From Nemopilema nomurai (taxonomy: Eukaryota; Cnidaria; Scyphozoa; Rhizostomeae; Rhizostomatidae), in the NCBI GenBank assembly GCA_003864495.1, contig PEDN01001353.1, positions 310,001-374,000 of the forward strand: a stretch of 64,000 nucleotides of DNA, in the 5' to 3' direction. The notes under the pieces were generated by a model. That model was not told the DNA's origin. It saw only the letters and a program-made list of their open reading frames with translations, and ran no database searches. Position numbers and translations under genes: made by a program. Shown piece by piece: positions 26,601 through 37,394 of this stretch. How positions within the stretch are numbered: the first letter of the stretch is position 1; each line of letters begins with the position of its first letter.

Positions 26601-29600
26601 TTTGTCACTGGGAGAGTGATGGGCATTTACTTTTGGCGACAAGGCCCACACATCTCTTTGATCGCTATAAAAGGCTATGGGAAACACCCTTGTTGCACAC
26701 CACGTCTGGTCCTACTAGGTACACTTCATAATTTTCACAATTAGGAAATGCTTCAAGTGTAATATACACTTCGTGTGTAGCGTGATGCGTTCTCTCCTAT
26801 TTGCTTGTCCTCATTTCTGGAAACGAATGCCGCTATTGTTCATGTTGTCCACCCGATGTGATGTAGCCATCGTTTTCAATACGTATATGCTAATTTAACT
26901 CGTTCTGTGTTTGCTGAAATCTGTGCTAGGCCAATCGGCATTGGTTACTATGCATCATCTTGAGGGTATGCATCATCGCCCTTACAAAGTAACACATACA
27001 GTGACGCATTTACCCATGGGTCTACTGGGCCGGGGCCAAGAGCCCCCTTAAGATTTTCAATTTCACGGGAAGGAAGCATCTTTAAAATAAGCTGTGCACA
27101 TGTTTTCAATGGCACTTTCACAAGTTGGTTATAAAAATTGCGAGATAAATCATAGTCAATAGAAAATTGACTATGATTAAATCACCAATAAGAATATGCA
27201 TATAAGAATATGAAGAGTGAAGTATTTAAGTAGCTTTGCATTGAAAAAGGGCACTCAACACTTCTGCTAATGTCTCTTGCATGCCCTCAGCATTTCAAGA
27301 CATCGTTTTGATTAAAGAGCAGACGAATGAGGGTAGCCTTCGTGAGTCGCGAGAGGGCAGCTAATCTAAAGTCCTTAAAGCGCCTCCTGTGCACCCAGGT
27401 CATATTTCTGTGTTTCTACCTTTTCGAACACTGTGCTTGTTATAAGATTTTCAATCATCTGCAATTCTTGGCGTTCATACGGTAGCAAAGGTTTCTAGGG
27501 TGTGGGGCTTTGACACCCATCAACTTTCAGTGTGTGACAACCAAGCTAAATTAAGGTATCTATCTGCAAAGTGTGACTTTACATACCTATCCATCTCTCA
27601 GCGAAAATAGCCGTGCTACAAAACTGTCTTCACAGAGTGAAATGGCAATTTCTCAGGTTTCAAAGGGATGATAGTTGATACAGATTTTGGGACTCTTTCA
27701 ACTTCTCCAAGGTTCTGTAATTAATTATGTCTTAATGATTCCCTACAGATCTGCTATTCCCCGTGATAGCTATGGTTATTTCTGTTGTGCGATCTTTAGC
27801 AGTCTACAACCCTGGACAAAATATATTAGAACTCCAGTCTTTTTACAAAAATACCTAATACCGCCGCCCCCTCTCTCCAGTACAATGTTGCAAGTTGTAA
27901 ATCAATGTGCCTTCCATACCCAACATTGCTGGAGGGGAGAGGGGGTGAAAATTTGAAGGAAAACATAAAAATCTAAACCGATCTTGATTTCGTGAAATGT
28001 GTTTCAAAACTTTTGTTCAAGATTGTAGAAATTCACTCTATGAAGCAAATGTAGCCTTAACAAGCCTTATACAATGCTGCTTTCTTAACATTGGTCTAAA
28101 AAGGTATGTTGAATAAAAGAGGTACTTTTTAACGGTGAACTCTCGTAAATTTCTTGCCCCACCCTAAATGAATTTTCATTTTTCGTTGTGCCTGAAATTA
28201 GTGGCAATTTTAGGGCACTCTTTTTGAAGCAATTGGTCTACAGCTATTAGCAATGGAGAGAACGCCATATATATTGAAGAAACTTCTTAACTTTACCATT
28301 GCATAAAGGGTGACAGACTAAGGAGCAGGGACGTAAGAAGCATCTAAAGTTTTTGGGGAAGGGGCAGATTAGAAAAGGGTACATTTCAATTGTTTGCATT
28401 GCCACAGTCATAGATAATAAGTTGATTATAGAAAATTTCTAAAGGTAATTCCTAGGGATAATTTTGATAAATGAATTGTAATCTCATACAATCGAAAGAT
28501 TTATTCCTTTGCATAGACATTTTTAAGGTCAAATAGTCATTTGTTGAATGCTTTTTCACAAATCCTGATGGTAAGGTTGCAAAATTTTCCTTAGACACTG
28601 AAACCCCACCTTATTTACAACTAATACCACAAACTCACACCACCATTCCCCTCTCTGCTCAAAAGCAACACTTCTATTGTAAAGGGGTGCAATTTTTGCC
28701 AGATCCCCATCAAATATGGATGCTGACCCTTGACTCAGTCATACTGTCACCCTATACCAGAAAAGGATATGTAATAAACTAAACCACACAGCTTCATGTG
28801 ACATAGCACCAGACTTTGAGTCATCACATATCATAACCATCCCTAAATCAGACTGCTATCATGTTACAAAACATCCTTTTTATCTTCTTAGCCTCAATTT
28901 TCCTTCAAAGTGCATATTTCCATTAATTTGCTTACCAATTTTTCATTGTTCATTCAGAATTTACACAAGTAATTCATAGCTTAAGGGGGTAAAATGACAT
29001 CAAGTCATTGCCCTAACAACCAATCACTAGCATCAAGTTTCTAGTTTCTGACCAAAAAATGACTAAATTTTTTAGTTGGTTTTTTACCTTGTTCCAGGGG
29101 AAATAGACAACAAACCTTATTAGATTCATTTCAATTGAAAATGTTTCTTCATGCCCAGTGCCAATCTTTTCAGGTTGAAGAATCTTGATGGCCACATTTG
29201 TGCCTTTGCACTTTGCCTTGAAGACAGCTGAAAAAGCTCCTTTTCCAATAAAACTCCAGTTTTTCAAGTGTTTCTGCTTAATAAATGTTAGGCCATCATG
29301 GTCATCATGAATGCTTTTCCAGGAGTTAGCTAAAATTCAAGACAGATATCCGTCACACATGAACTACCCCTGACTCGGACCTGAATAGTAATAAACTTTA
29401 AATAATTTTTCCCGCATTCAAACTTGCGATTAATGCCAATCTACAATTTACATACATCCCGTGTTCTGCTATTCTCAGGAACTCAAAAAGCTTTTTTGCA
29501 GATTTTCACAGTCCGCGGAAAATCATCGCATCGCGGAGAAGGAGAGATTCCGGTCTAGATACCAAAAATCAAAGATTAAGGAAATCCTACAATATCTTAC

Positions 29601-29805
29601 CTGATCCTAGTCGTTCCCTTCGGTAAATTTCGTCTCTGGATGCTTCTATTCTCTCCTTAACTTCGTCAATGTAACGCTTTAATTCCTCTAAATCTTCATC
29701 TTTCGGTAGGAGGACTTTTGAGAGCCATTTGTCAACAAAATGGGATATCTTTTCGGTGCAATCTAAAGTTTTATTAAGCTCGTCATACAGCGACAAAGCT
29801 GACAT
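20632..29805 (-). CDS. Ser/Thr-type protein kinase with C-terminal Nudix-like domain, 715 aa, nine exons
   Basis: Exons in transcript order: 29805-29601, 29329-29116, 26397-26118, 25676-25532, 24911-24630, 23825-23722, 22525-22370, 21864-21570, 21098-20632. Phases agree at every junction and the total is 2148 nt. Residues 1-68 are acidic and basic helix, possibly coiled coil (LEELKRYIDEVKERIEASRD). The kinase domain spans about 90-372: glycine loop GKGAFSAVF (97-105), VAIK Lys117, alpha-C Glu135, HRDIKPDN (224-231), DFG (245-247), APE (267-269), DLYSYG and DPDKRPS; all catalytic residues are present, so it should be active. A linker follows, then about 525-690 resembles a Nudix fold: HLAVITSDKKILFFQR strand, then a helix ending CLHEELGI (596-603). 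The Nudix box keeps EExG but lacks the RE and upstream Glu, so hydrolase activity is doubtful. The Met at 29805 is the first in its frame after a stop. Substrate and pathway are unknown. Confidence 0.85.
22928..22963 (+). repeat. GAA-rich purine tract in kinase intron
   Basis: An imperfect AAG/GAA run on the plus strand, giving a TTC-rich run on the transcribed minus strand, within the intron between the exons at 23722 and 22525. Confidence 0.7.
25217..25377 (-). repeat. 43-bp tandem repeat in kinase intron
   Basis: About 3.7 copies of a 43-bp unit starting CTGATGACCATCGACCGATA (starts at 25217, 25260, 25303 and 25346) with only one or two differences between copies. It lies in the 620-bp intron between the exon ending the DFG/APE segment (25532) and the next (24911). 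The high identity indicates recent amplification. Confidence 0.95.
26398..29115 (-). other. 2.7-kb kinase intron
   Basis: The largest intron of the kinase gene, between the exon ending EMNLI and the one starting MFRHDNIV. I see no nested gene. Stretches near 27000 and 28330 have the look of old repeat debris but no matching inverted ends were found. Confidence 0.6.
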
Positions 29806-29850
29806 CCTGCTTTCAAGTCTGCAGCGGTTTGGAAACAGAGACCGGTCATG

Positions 29851-30072
29851 CTAACCTTCGCTAATCACCTCCATTCGTCCTAACATGGGTTTTAATACTC
29901 TGTTGTCGTTCCGTTCCCAGAAATCCCCTGGCCTCGTTCCAATGTGGATCCAATGAGTCATTTCGGCAATCATTACGTCATTATGGCCATCGCAAGTGGG
30001 CAACTTGACAACCCATTCACGGTCGCCCAAGGCGTTGTGAGCCGGGGGAATGATTAGACAATCAGAAAGCAT
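29851..30072 (-). other. 73-codon ORF just upstream of the kinase start
   Basis: An ATG-to-stop frame ending 45 bp before the kinase Met at 29805. Composition looks protein-like (GHNDVMIAEMTHWIHI, RPGDFWERNDNRVL) rather than translated noise. It cannot be fused to kinase exon 1: the gap is too short for an intron, and the donors available (phase 0 after GAG, phase 1 after GAAG) do not match the phase-2 acceptors. It could be an upstream ORF in the kinase 5' UTR, a relic, or the end of another transcript. I do not recognise it. Confidence 0.3.
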
Positions 30073-30691
30073 ATTATGGTACGTAATTTATAGATAAAAC
30101 AGACAATTCTGGCATTTTTAAATGCCAATTTTAAAATCCCATCCCACTTCCCCTGTCCTGCTTCTACAATTGTTTCGTTGTTTGGTGGAAGGCGTTTTGC
30201 AAATATATTGAATTGCACGTTGAAACTAGTTGAAACTTTGTAAATTCTGGCTTACCGTACCAGACCTGCAGTCAAGTAACACGACGCCCCAACTGTGTGT
30301 CAAGATTCCCGAGAAAAAGAGATGTGAAAGAGAAACCTTTTCTGAAAACAGTCAGAGTTGAGAGGCTGCGAATAACATAAAAGCAAAAGTGGTAATGCGT
30401 GCTTTCCTAAAACGAAAGGAATTAGTCAGCAAAAGTAAAAATGCTGATCTAGCCTGTAATATACGTAAATGCAATCCTATGATGATTATTAAATTTCATT
30501 GATCATCATTTGTTTATATGTGTTCCACCTTCTCCTAGTGCATTTGAACTGCATTGTGGTGTGTTTCTACTTGCCAATGTTAAGAGTAAATAAACAAATG
30601 ATGTAGTATCTTAATTTGCGTCCCGCGAAATCTGCCTTAGAGTACGGGGCTGCAGTGTAGCCATGTTCAACCATTTATTAACTATTATAAA

Positions 30692-31901
30692 CAGTGGCGT
30701 AACGTGAATCTTTTTATAGGGTATTCACTTTCGCAAAAAGGCGTGGTTGGGCGTGGCATAGAAGAGAGCCAGGGAAGCTAGGTGGGGTGAAAAGATTTGA
30801 ATAACTTGTGCTGGAATCATAGTGACTTTGTCACACCCAGGCTGCCAAACTGTAGACTTACAATAGCGAAATGTGTTACGTTTGTTTGGGATTTCTTACG
30901 TCGGAGAAGTTTATGCTTGTGAACCAACTGGTGGGCTAGGCCAATCCCCCTTTGTCCCGAATAAGACACAGCATGGCACATGACTGGCACCTGAGATATT
31001 AAAAAATCTGTTCGATACAAAATTCAACCGCTACTTCTTTCCAATGGTTGTTGAATTGTGGAACGTTTTAAACGGCGAAAGTGTCCTTTCACAGACGCAA
31101 GGGTTTGGAAAAAAGAGGTGGCAGAAACAAATTCCAAGCAACAAATATATATATTTTGTCACATTACTGGTTAAAAATAGTTCAAAAACATTCTAAACAT
31201 GACACTGATAGGGCTGTGAAATATCTGGCTGAAAGGGGAGGTTATTTTAGGCCGAATCACTCATTAGTGAAGCTGCCACATAAGAAGTTTACATCAGAGG
31301 TTGACTTGAAAAAGCCATAATAGTGCCAATACCTTCATTATTCTTCGTAAAATATAAAAACCTGATCCAATGACTAGTCCAAGGTCTTAGAGCTTTCGTT
31401 AGCTAGGTTGTTTGCATTGGCCATACTTCCTGTTTTCCTCAACGTGAATCCATCTATGAAGCCACAAAACGATATTAATTTTCTGCTTATTTCTCAATTG
31501 TTTCAGACAGATTGGTTTTGATATATTCATGAAATTCAGTGCGCAGATTGGTTAGAATTGGGCGGAAGGGATTCACTGCTTATTTCGTAACGTAGTTGAG
31601 TTGAAAAACATAGGGAGACAGTGGGGGAAACAGCCCAGCTTCTCCTCCTTCGCAGCGCATTAAAAAAAATTCACTGTATCGACCTTGGTGCATTGACATG
31701 CAAATCGAACAGAGAAACGGAACCTAAAGCAGAAAACAACTATTCAAGTTGTTGAAATCAGTTTAAAAAGGAATCATTTATGAGTTTTAATGTAGTTACT
31801 GCGTTTTAAATTTAGTGAAATAGGTTATTTTGGAAAATACTTTGTCCTGAAATGTTAGGGTATGCACTGCATACCTTGCATACCCTGACGCTACGCCACT
31901 G
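30692..31901. mobile_element. Non-autonomous DNA transposon, hAT-like termini, about 1.2 kb
   Basis: The left end CAGTGGCGTAACGT and the inverse complement of the right end, CAGTGGCGTAGCGT, match at 13 of 14 positions and face outward. CAGTGGCG ends are typical of hAT superfamily elements. There is no clear 8-bp target duplication (left flank ATTATAAA, right flank TAAACAAC), so the copy is old or the superfamily assignment is wrong. The interior holds only short ORFs (79 codons at 31081-31320) and no transposase I can recognise. Confidence 0.55.
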
Positions 31902-33259
31902 TAAACAACCAATGTAACTGAATAAAGCTTTAATTCATTTTGTTTACTGCGACTGCAATTGGACCACTTCATTCTAAAATGAATTCCATTCCTTGTAAGC
32001 TTCTTCGTGAAATATGATGTGTGTTTTGTTATTCATGTATGTTTTTTTAACAAAATGATTTTCCAAAAAATGTTTAGCAAATGGTTTAGTCATCGAATAT
32101 GAAAGGGAATCTATTTCGATTATCTTCGACATTCTGATGCAAAAAGCTGGCATTATTATATTGTATTTATTGATTTTTAATAGCTAACTGAGTTCGTAGC
32201 AATCGTAGCGTGAAAAGTCACTAGATCTGTTCTCAGCAAACTATCCTGCTTCTTAGTGAAGTCTATGTTACATTTTTCTAGAAAGGCGATATTATGTTAG
32301 CTGTAACAAAGTGAGGTTATAATAATAATAATCATTCATCCATAATAATTCATCCATAAAAAGAGAAAAATATTTTTCAACAGGACCCACTGTCAAAGTA
32401 ACGTAGAAAGTAAATTTATAATTTTAGAGAAAGAAATTACATAAAATAATGAAAAGCCGTAATATCGATGTCCAAATCAGTTCTTCAAACTGTAAAATGC
32501 TACGCAGAGATGGTATTCTATTGGGTAATTTGTTCCATATCTGAGTAGCTCTTGCTTTGAAAATTAAAGAGATTCTTCTGTTTTTACACGTTCAACATAT
32601 AACCCAACAGCTCAATAAATCTGACTACAGTTAAGGTATACTGGGATGGAATCGCCGTTTACTTCCTATTGGACTGTTTGAATTTTTTTAGAACAAGTGA
32701 GACTACGTTTGGATCCAAAAGCAGCATGGCCTTACAGCAAATTTCAAAAACTGTATTTCAAGTTGAGTGATTTTTTCAGGAATTAGAAATACCGGGGGAA
32801 AGTTTGCCCTTTGTTTGAAAATTTAATTCCATGTCGAAGAAGGAGCGTTAGTCAATGCTACAAAATCGCATCTGAAACTTTCTACTATCATTTTGATGCT
32901 ATAGATATGCTCCTAGGAAGCATTCATCAAGATTCCCCTAATAAAGAGACAATACGGTCACAGATAGTCTCCGAGAGGATTGAATGTAGGCACTTTTCAG
33001 GGCCCCTGCACTTTTTTGTAAAACAATACAGCTTTTCTTAATATCTTTTGTTATGATTGTTAAAATCTTCCTTAGCCCCTCCACTTTCCAACCTGCGTCG
33101 GAGCCCTTGCTTTTAATCTACCAAGCGCGTCTTTCTGAAAATTTATCAGTAAAATAGTAAAACTAGGACCGATCACATGTCCAAATGAACGCGAGGCTGC
33201 ATCAACATGACGGATTTCACTGGAGGAAAGTAAGGGATATTTACTTGTGATTTGGTTAC
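31902..33259. other. Intergenic DNA upstream of the SOD gene
   Basis: AT-rich with short ATAAT and TCATCCATAATAAT runs near 32320-32355 and no supportable exon. The promoter of the SOD gene presumably lies at the right end; I see no unambiguous TATA or initiator arrangement. Confidence 0.4.
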
Positions 33260-34555
33260 ATGGCTGCCAAAAGTTCGTTTGCCTGCTTTTTCGTGCTTTT
33301 AGGCACACTTGTAAGCTGCACTGCTTACCACCCATATGAAGATGTGGCAAAGGTACTGAAAGAGTACCCACTTCCACAACTGAACTATGATTATGACGCG
33401 ATGGAACCATTTATCGATGCACAGACCATGAAAGTGCACCACACAGGCCATCATGCTGCATACACAAAAAAGATGAACATTGCGTTGGAACAATGGAGAG
33501 CATCGGTGAGGGGTTTTATAATCTTCTCTTATTTCTATACCTCATTCCCTGTTAAAATGTCATTACTCACGTAAAACGAAAGTTCAACACTATGTCAAAT
33601 ATTTAAATGCATATATTGTGTGTGTACCACAAGTTTTTCATACACACAGGGGGAAAGCGAGCCATTATCCAGTAAGTCTATACTTGAGATAATGAAGGCG
33701 ATTGAAGAGGTGCCTGAAAAGTGGACAACATCCTTGAGGAACAATGGCGGAGGGTAAGTTTCTTCTTGCTCCTTTTCTCTTGCCAGTTATTGCAGAGGTG
33801 TTCATAATTGCACATGAATTACTTCTTGGAGTATCATATTACTTTATTTGAAATATCATAACTTCCAGCATTGGGTATGGGCAATCTTGCAGAGGCCCTT
33901 TTTCAACTAGTCTGCAAATAATGCTCACTCACCCTGTAATTACCACTGTGGCATTAAGCATTACCCCATCCTAAACTACCACTTATATTTTACTATATTT
34001 GCAAAATGAGTAGGTTATTCCTTTGAAAGTTAAAGGTTCACTATAAATAGCTTTGATTTGTAAAACAAGCATATCTTTTACAAGAAATTTTTAAATTTGT
34101 AAGTTTATCTTACTCTTCATTTTGAACCCTTTATTCATAGGTATCTTAACCATGCAATTTTCTTCTCGCTACTGTCCGCAAATCCTACAAAAGAGGAGCG
34201 CTCCCCAACTGGCAAAGTTCTCAATCATATTGTGAGGTCCTTTGGTAACTTCAGTACTTTCAAAGAGATGTTCACAAAGTCAGCATTGGATTTGTTTGGT
34301 TCTGGCTATGTCTGGCTATGCCATGAGCCAAGAAATAATGCATTGACATTCTTGCCTACCATTAACCAGCAGTCTCCAGTGAGCTATGGCTTATACCCAA
34401 TTCTTGTCATTGATGTCTGGGAGCATGCATACTATTTGAAGCACCAAAACAAGAGGGTGAATTACATTAACAACTGGTGGTACATTGTAAACTGGCAAGC
34501 AGTAGAAGATCTATATGACTTTTGGGACAAGAAAGCTAATCATGAGGAGTTGTGA
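33260..34555 (+). CDS. Secreted Mn-type (Fe/Mn family) superoxide dismutase, 254 aa
   Basis: Converts superoxide to oxygen and hydrogen peroxide. Exons 33260-33505, 33650-33753 and 34141-34555 (phases 0 and 2, 765 nt). Residues 1-22 form a signal peptide (basic start, hydrophobic [11 protein letters not shown], small residues before YHPYED), so the enzyme should enter the secretory route rather than mitochondria. Metal ligands are visible: His60 in MKVHHTGHH, His121 in YLNHAIFF, Asp208 and His212 in DVWEHAYY; the active-site Tyr68 is also there. NNGGGYLNH and Gln193 in TINQQSP are the Mn-type arrangement (Gln in the late position, none in the early one). The start is the Met that gives the signal peptide. 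About 13 extra residues ([13 protein letters not shown]) precede the usual mature start. Convergent with the FKBP gene 780 bp downstream. Confidence 0.95.
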
Positions 34556-34851
34556 TTTTCACCTTTAACAATTTCTCTGTCAGATGATCAGATCTATGTT
34601 ATATTTGTCAAACCTCCTTTTTCACAGCTTGGTTATTGCTATTACTGTCAAACTCATTTTACACAAAACAAAAACTTTTATGTACAAATGCACTTTCACC
34701 ATAACTTACTCATAAGAAGATGCAATAAGATACATCCAGCCTGTTTATTCATTCAATATAAATTTTATACTGTTACAGTAAAGAATGTGTTGCAAAAATT
34801 GGCAGAGTATTCGTTAGGTGTGCTTGATTTTTGCATCATGAAAAAGGAAGT

Positions 34852-34857
34852 AATAAA
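34852..34857 (+). terminator. Candidate poly(A) signal for the SOD gene
   Basis: AATAAA about 300 bp past the SOD stop. The 34556-35334 interval is otherwise the shared 3' space of the two convergent genes. Confidence 0.45.
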
Positions 34858-35068
34858 AATTTGACTCCAATGCAGTTTGTTTGACATGGACTATGTCCCT
34901 GTTATTTTGATTTTCAAACAAATTTTTGAATCATCAACACAGCCTCCTGCAATAGGAGAATTCTGCTTGCTTGATCACCATCACCATTTGGCACTTGTAC
35001 CCTTTGCGGTCACCATCAAAACCAAATATTTTAAGTGGCAAAGCTAATAATAGGACCTGAAATTCACC

Positions 35069-35074
35069 TTTAAT
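35069..35074 (-). terminator. Candidate variant poly(A) signal for the FKBP gene
   Basis: ATTAAA on the minus strand about 260 bp past the FKBP stop. It is a common variant hexamer, chosen because no AATAAA lies closer on that strand. Confidence 0.25.
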
Positions 35075-35334
35075 AGTTGAATGATGAAGGAAAAACTCAA
35101 ATGCATTCATGTAAAAATGTCTTGTAATAAATTTAGATAACAATTTGACAATAACCATAATGAAAGGAACATTTTATGCATGAAATTGACTTTTGGGTGT
35201 GAAAGCTTTTTCATTCGTTGAAAACAATCAAATTATGCTACTTAGGGTTTAAAATGAGAATATGAAATTTTGAAAGTCGCTAATGTTTGTGTAGCTGAGT
35301 TGCTATTGGAAATGTGGGACTGCAAATTTGTGGC

Positions 35335-37394
35335 TTATAATTCATCGTGCTTGTATCCACCAAATTCTTTATGGTTGATGAACCCATCGCTGTCGATGTC
35401 ATCCTGTCTGAAAATGTCTTTGAGCAATGACGCCATTTTGTTTGGGTTTCCTTCCAGCTGTTCGTTGGCCAGGTATCGTTTTACCTGTGCATGAGAGATT
35501 ATTGTTATCATAGAGTCAAATGGAGATGAGGCTGAAATGAACCAGAGGCTCGCAAAACTGGGATATCAATTCGATCGATTAAAGTTATTATTCACTCTGG
35601 CTGAGTAAAATTTAAATCTGGAAACTGGTGTGGTTGAAACATTATGGACAGAAAAAAGTTTTGAGTTTGTACGTAAAATCCAAAGAGGGTTGGTTACCTG
35701 CATTGGCTTAAGGCTACCTTAGATGGAAGTGATTTCATTCTTTAATGTTAATAAGTCTTGTATAATCTGATTAGGAACAGCTGAACTGTAAAAGGTCAAT
35801 AAAAAGCAATGTTACCTCGTCGGATGAGAGGAGTCCATCGTCGTTTACGTCAATAGTTTTGAACAAGTTTGTCTTTCTTTTGAGGGCATCGGGACTGAAG
35901 TCGATGAGCTCTACTACGAAATGAAACGTGACTCTGGCTGGCACTGTGGATCCGAGCTGCCATTCCCCGTACGCATACTTGGGTGGAATCATCAAGTGAC
36001 GAATCTCGCCAATGCACATGTCGGCCAGGCCGTATTCGAAGCCGTTGATAACCATAGCCTCGCCAATCACAAACTCAAACGTGTTTTTCCTCAGCCATCT
36101 GCAAAACGAACGTTAATTACGAATGGTAACTGTTGGAAATCACGGCGCTTCGCGAGGAAAGCAATTTTTTCTTTCTTCATAATGAAAACTACATTGAACT
36201 ACGCTACACTTTACTGTTTGCAAAAACATTGATTTTTGGGAATATGCAAATATAGTAAATAGCCACAAAACATCGCAGCTTTGCAAAGCATCATGGGTAC
36301 AGACATTATCAATACGAAGACTCTATTGTTTCTTCATGTGCGCATGTCCAGTTAGATAAAAACCGCTTTTATTGCTGCACATGTCACGTTGCTTGGCAAC
36401 GGTTTAGCGTAGTCTGTCGTATTGTCCTACGTGGCCAAGTTACATTTGGAGTACCCCACATTGTCAACTCAAAATCAACTACCAACCGACTTTTGCAGAA
36501 TAATCGGCGCAGAGTAAAGCACACAGATGGCCTTTGACGTTCGTTAGCTCAAAACCCCAGGCCAATGCAGATGTAGCATATGCTCTAGTTGCAACTTTTC
36601 CCGACAGTTTGCAGCGCTCGACATTTACTCAACAGAGGCCTTCTAGAAACTTCATAAGTGTTGATTTAGTGTCCTGTGGGGTATACATTATCACAAAAGC
36701 ATCGTTCATAGCTGCTAGGTTCTTTCTTGAGACGAAATACGTTCACTTCAGACTTGCGAGCAAACTGTTGAATCCAAGCCGATGAGCATCAAATAAATCT
36801 TTGAAGCTTGAAGCAAACCCTGGTTTATGTGGGCTAAGGTCTCTTTTCGCAGTTTCAAAATTAATTAATTATGCGTTAAAAATTTCTCATGGGCCAAAAA
36901 ACGTAGTCATACGTAGAACAACAGGCAAAGTGGTAGGGTAGATAACAGTGATTTTGATACAAGTATGTGTTGCTCAAGACTTGAGTAGGACTTGTCCTTC
37001 AAGCACTTCCCTTTGAGAAGTTTGTTTCCACTACTACGTGACTATAATAATAATAATGGATTGGGCAGCTTGCTTACACGAAAAAATTGCTGAAAATCTT
37101 CTAAAGGAGCTGTGTGAAACTAAAGAAGATTCGTTATCTCTAATGTACCTTGAGAATAATTGGTATTGCATTTAATACTTACGTGGATTCAATGAGTTTT
37201 CCATCAGGCATAGTTGCATTGAAGTGAACTTTGAGTCTGTCCCCCTTCTTGGTTTTTCTGATGCAGTCCGCCTTCCTCAGCGTGGTAACTGCGATTCCGT
37301 CGAAATCTCTCGCCTTGTCAGGATGAAGAACATAGTCGACTGCAAGCGTGCTGGTGAAGAAAACCAATGCAAGCGTTATTGCTATTAACTGCAT
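35335..37394 (-). CDS. FKBP14: ER-resident FKBP-type prolyl isomerase with two EF-hands and HDEL (FKBP14-like), 214 aa
   Basis: A peptidyl-prolyl cis-trans isomerase of the ER lumen; in vertebrates the FKBP14/FKBP7 group assists collagen and other secretory clients. Exons 37394-37183, 36098-35816 and 35484-35335 (phases 2 and 0, 645 nt). Residues 1-18 are a signal peptide. An FKBP domain covers about 36-135: GDRLKVHFNAT, then FEFVIGEAMVINGFEYGLADMCIGEIRHLMIPP (81-110 region), YAYG and VTFHFVVELIDF. Cys44 and Cys99 could pair; Asn59 is an NAT sequon. EF-hand loops are DVNDDGLLSSDE (154-165) and DIDSDGFINHKE (194-205), both with good calcium ligands, and the protein ends KHDEL, an ER-retrieval signal. 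Length matches human FKBP14 (about 211). An intron falls exactly after the last residue of the first EF loop. The 7 versus 14 orthology is not decided by reading alone. Confidence 0.95.

Noticed and set aside
26998..27060. Shared 13-bp string TGACGCATTTACC here and near 48779
   Set aside because: Only the short string matches, flanks differ, and no inverted partner end was found; too little for a transposon call.
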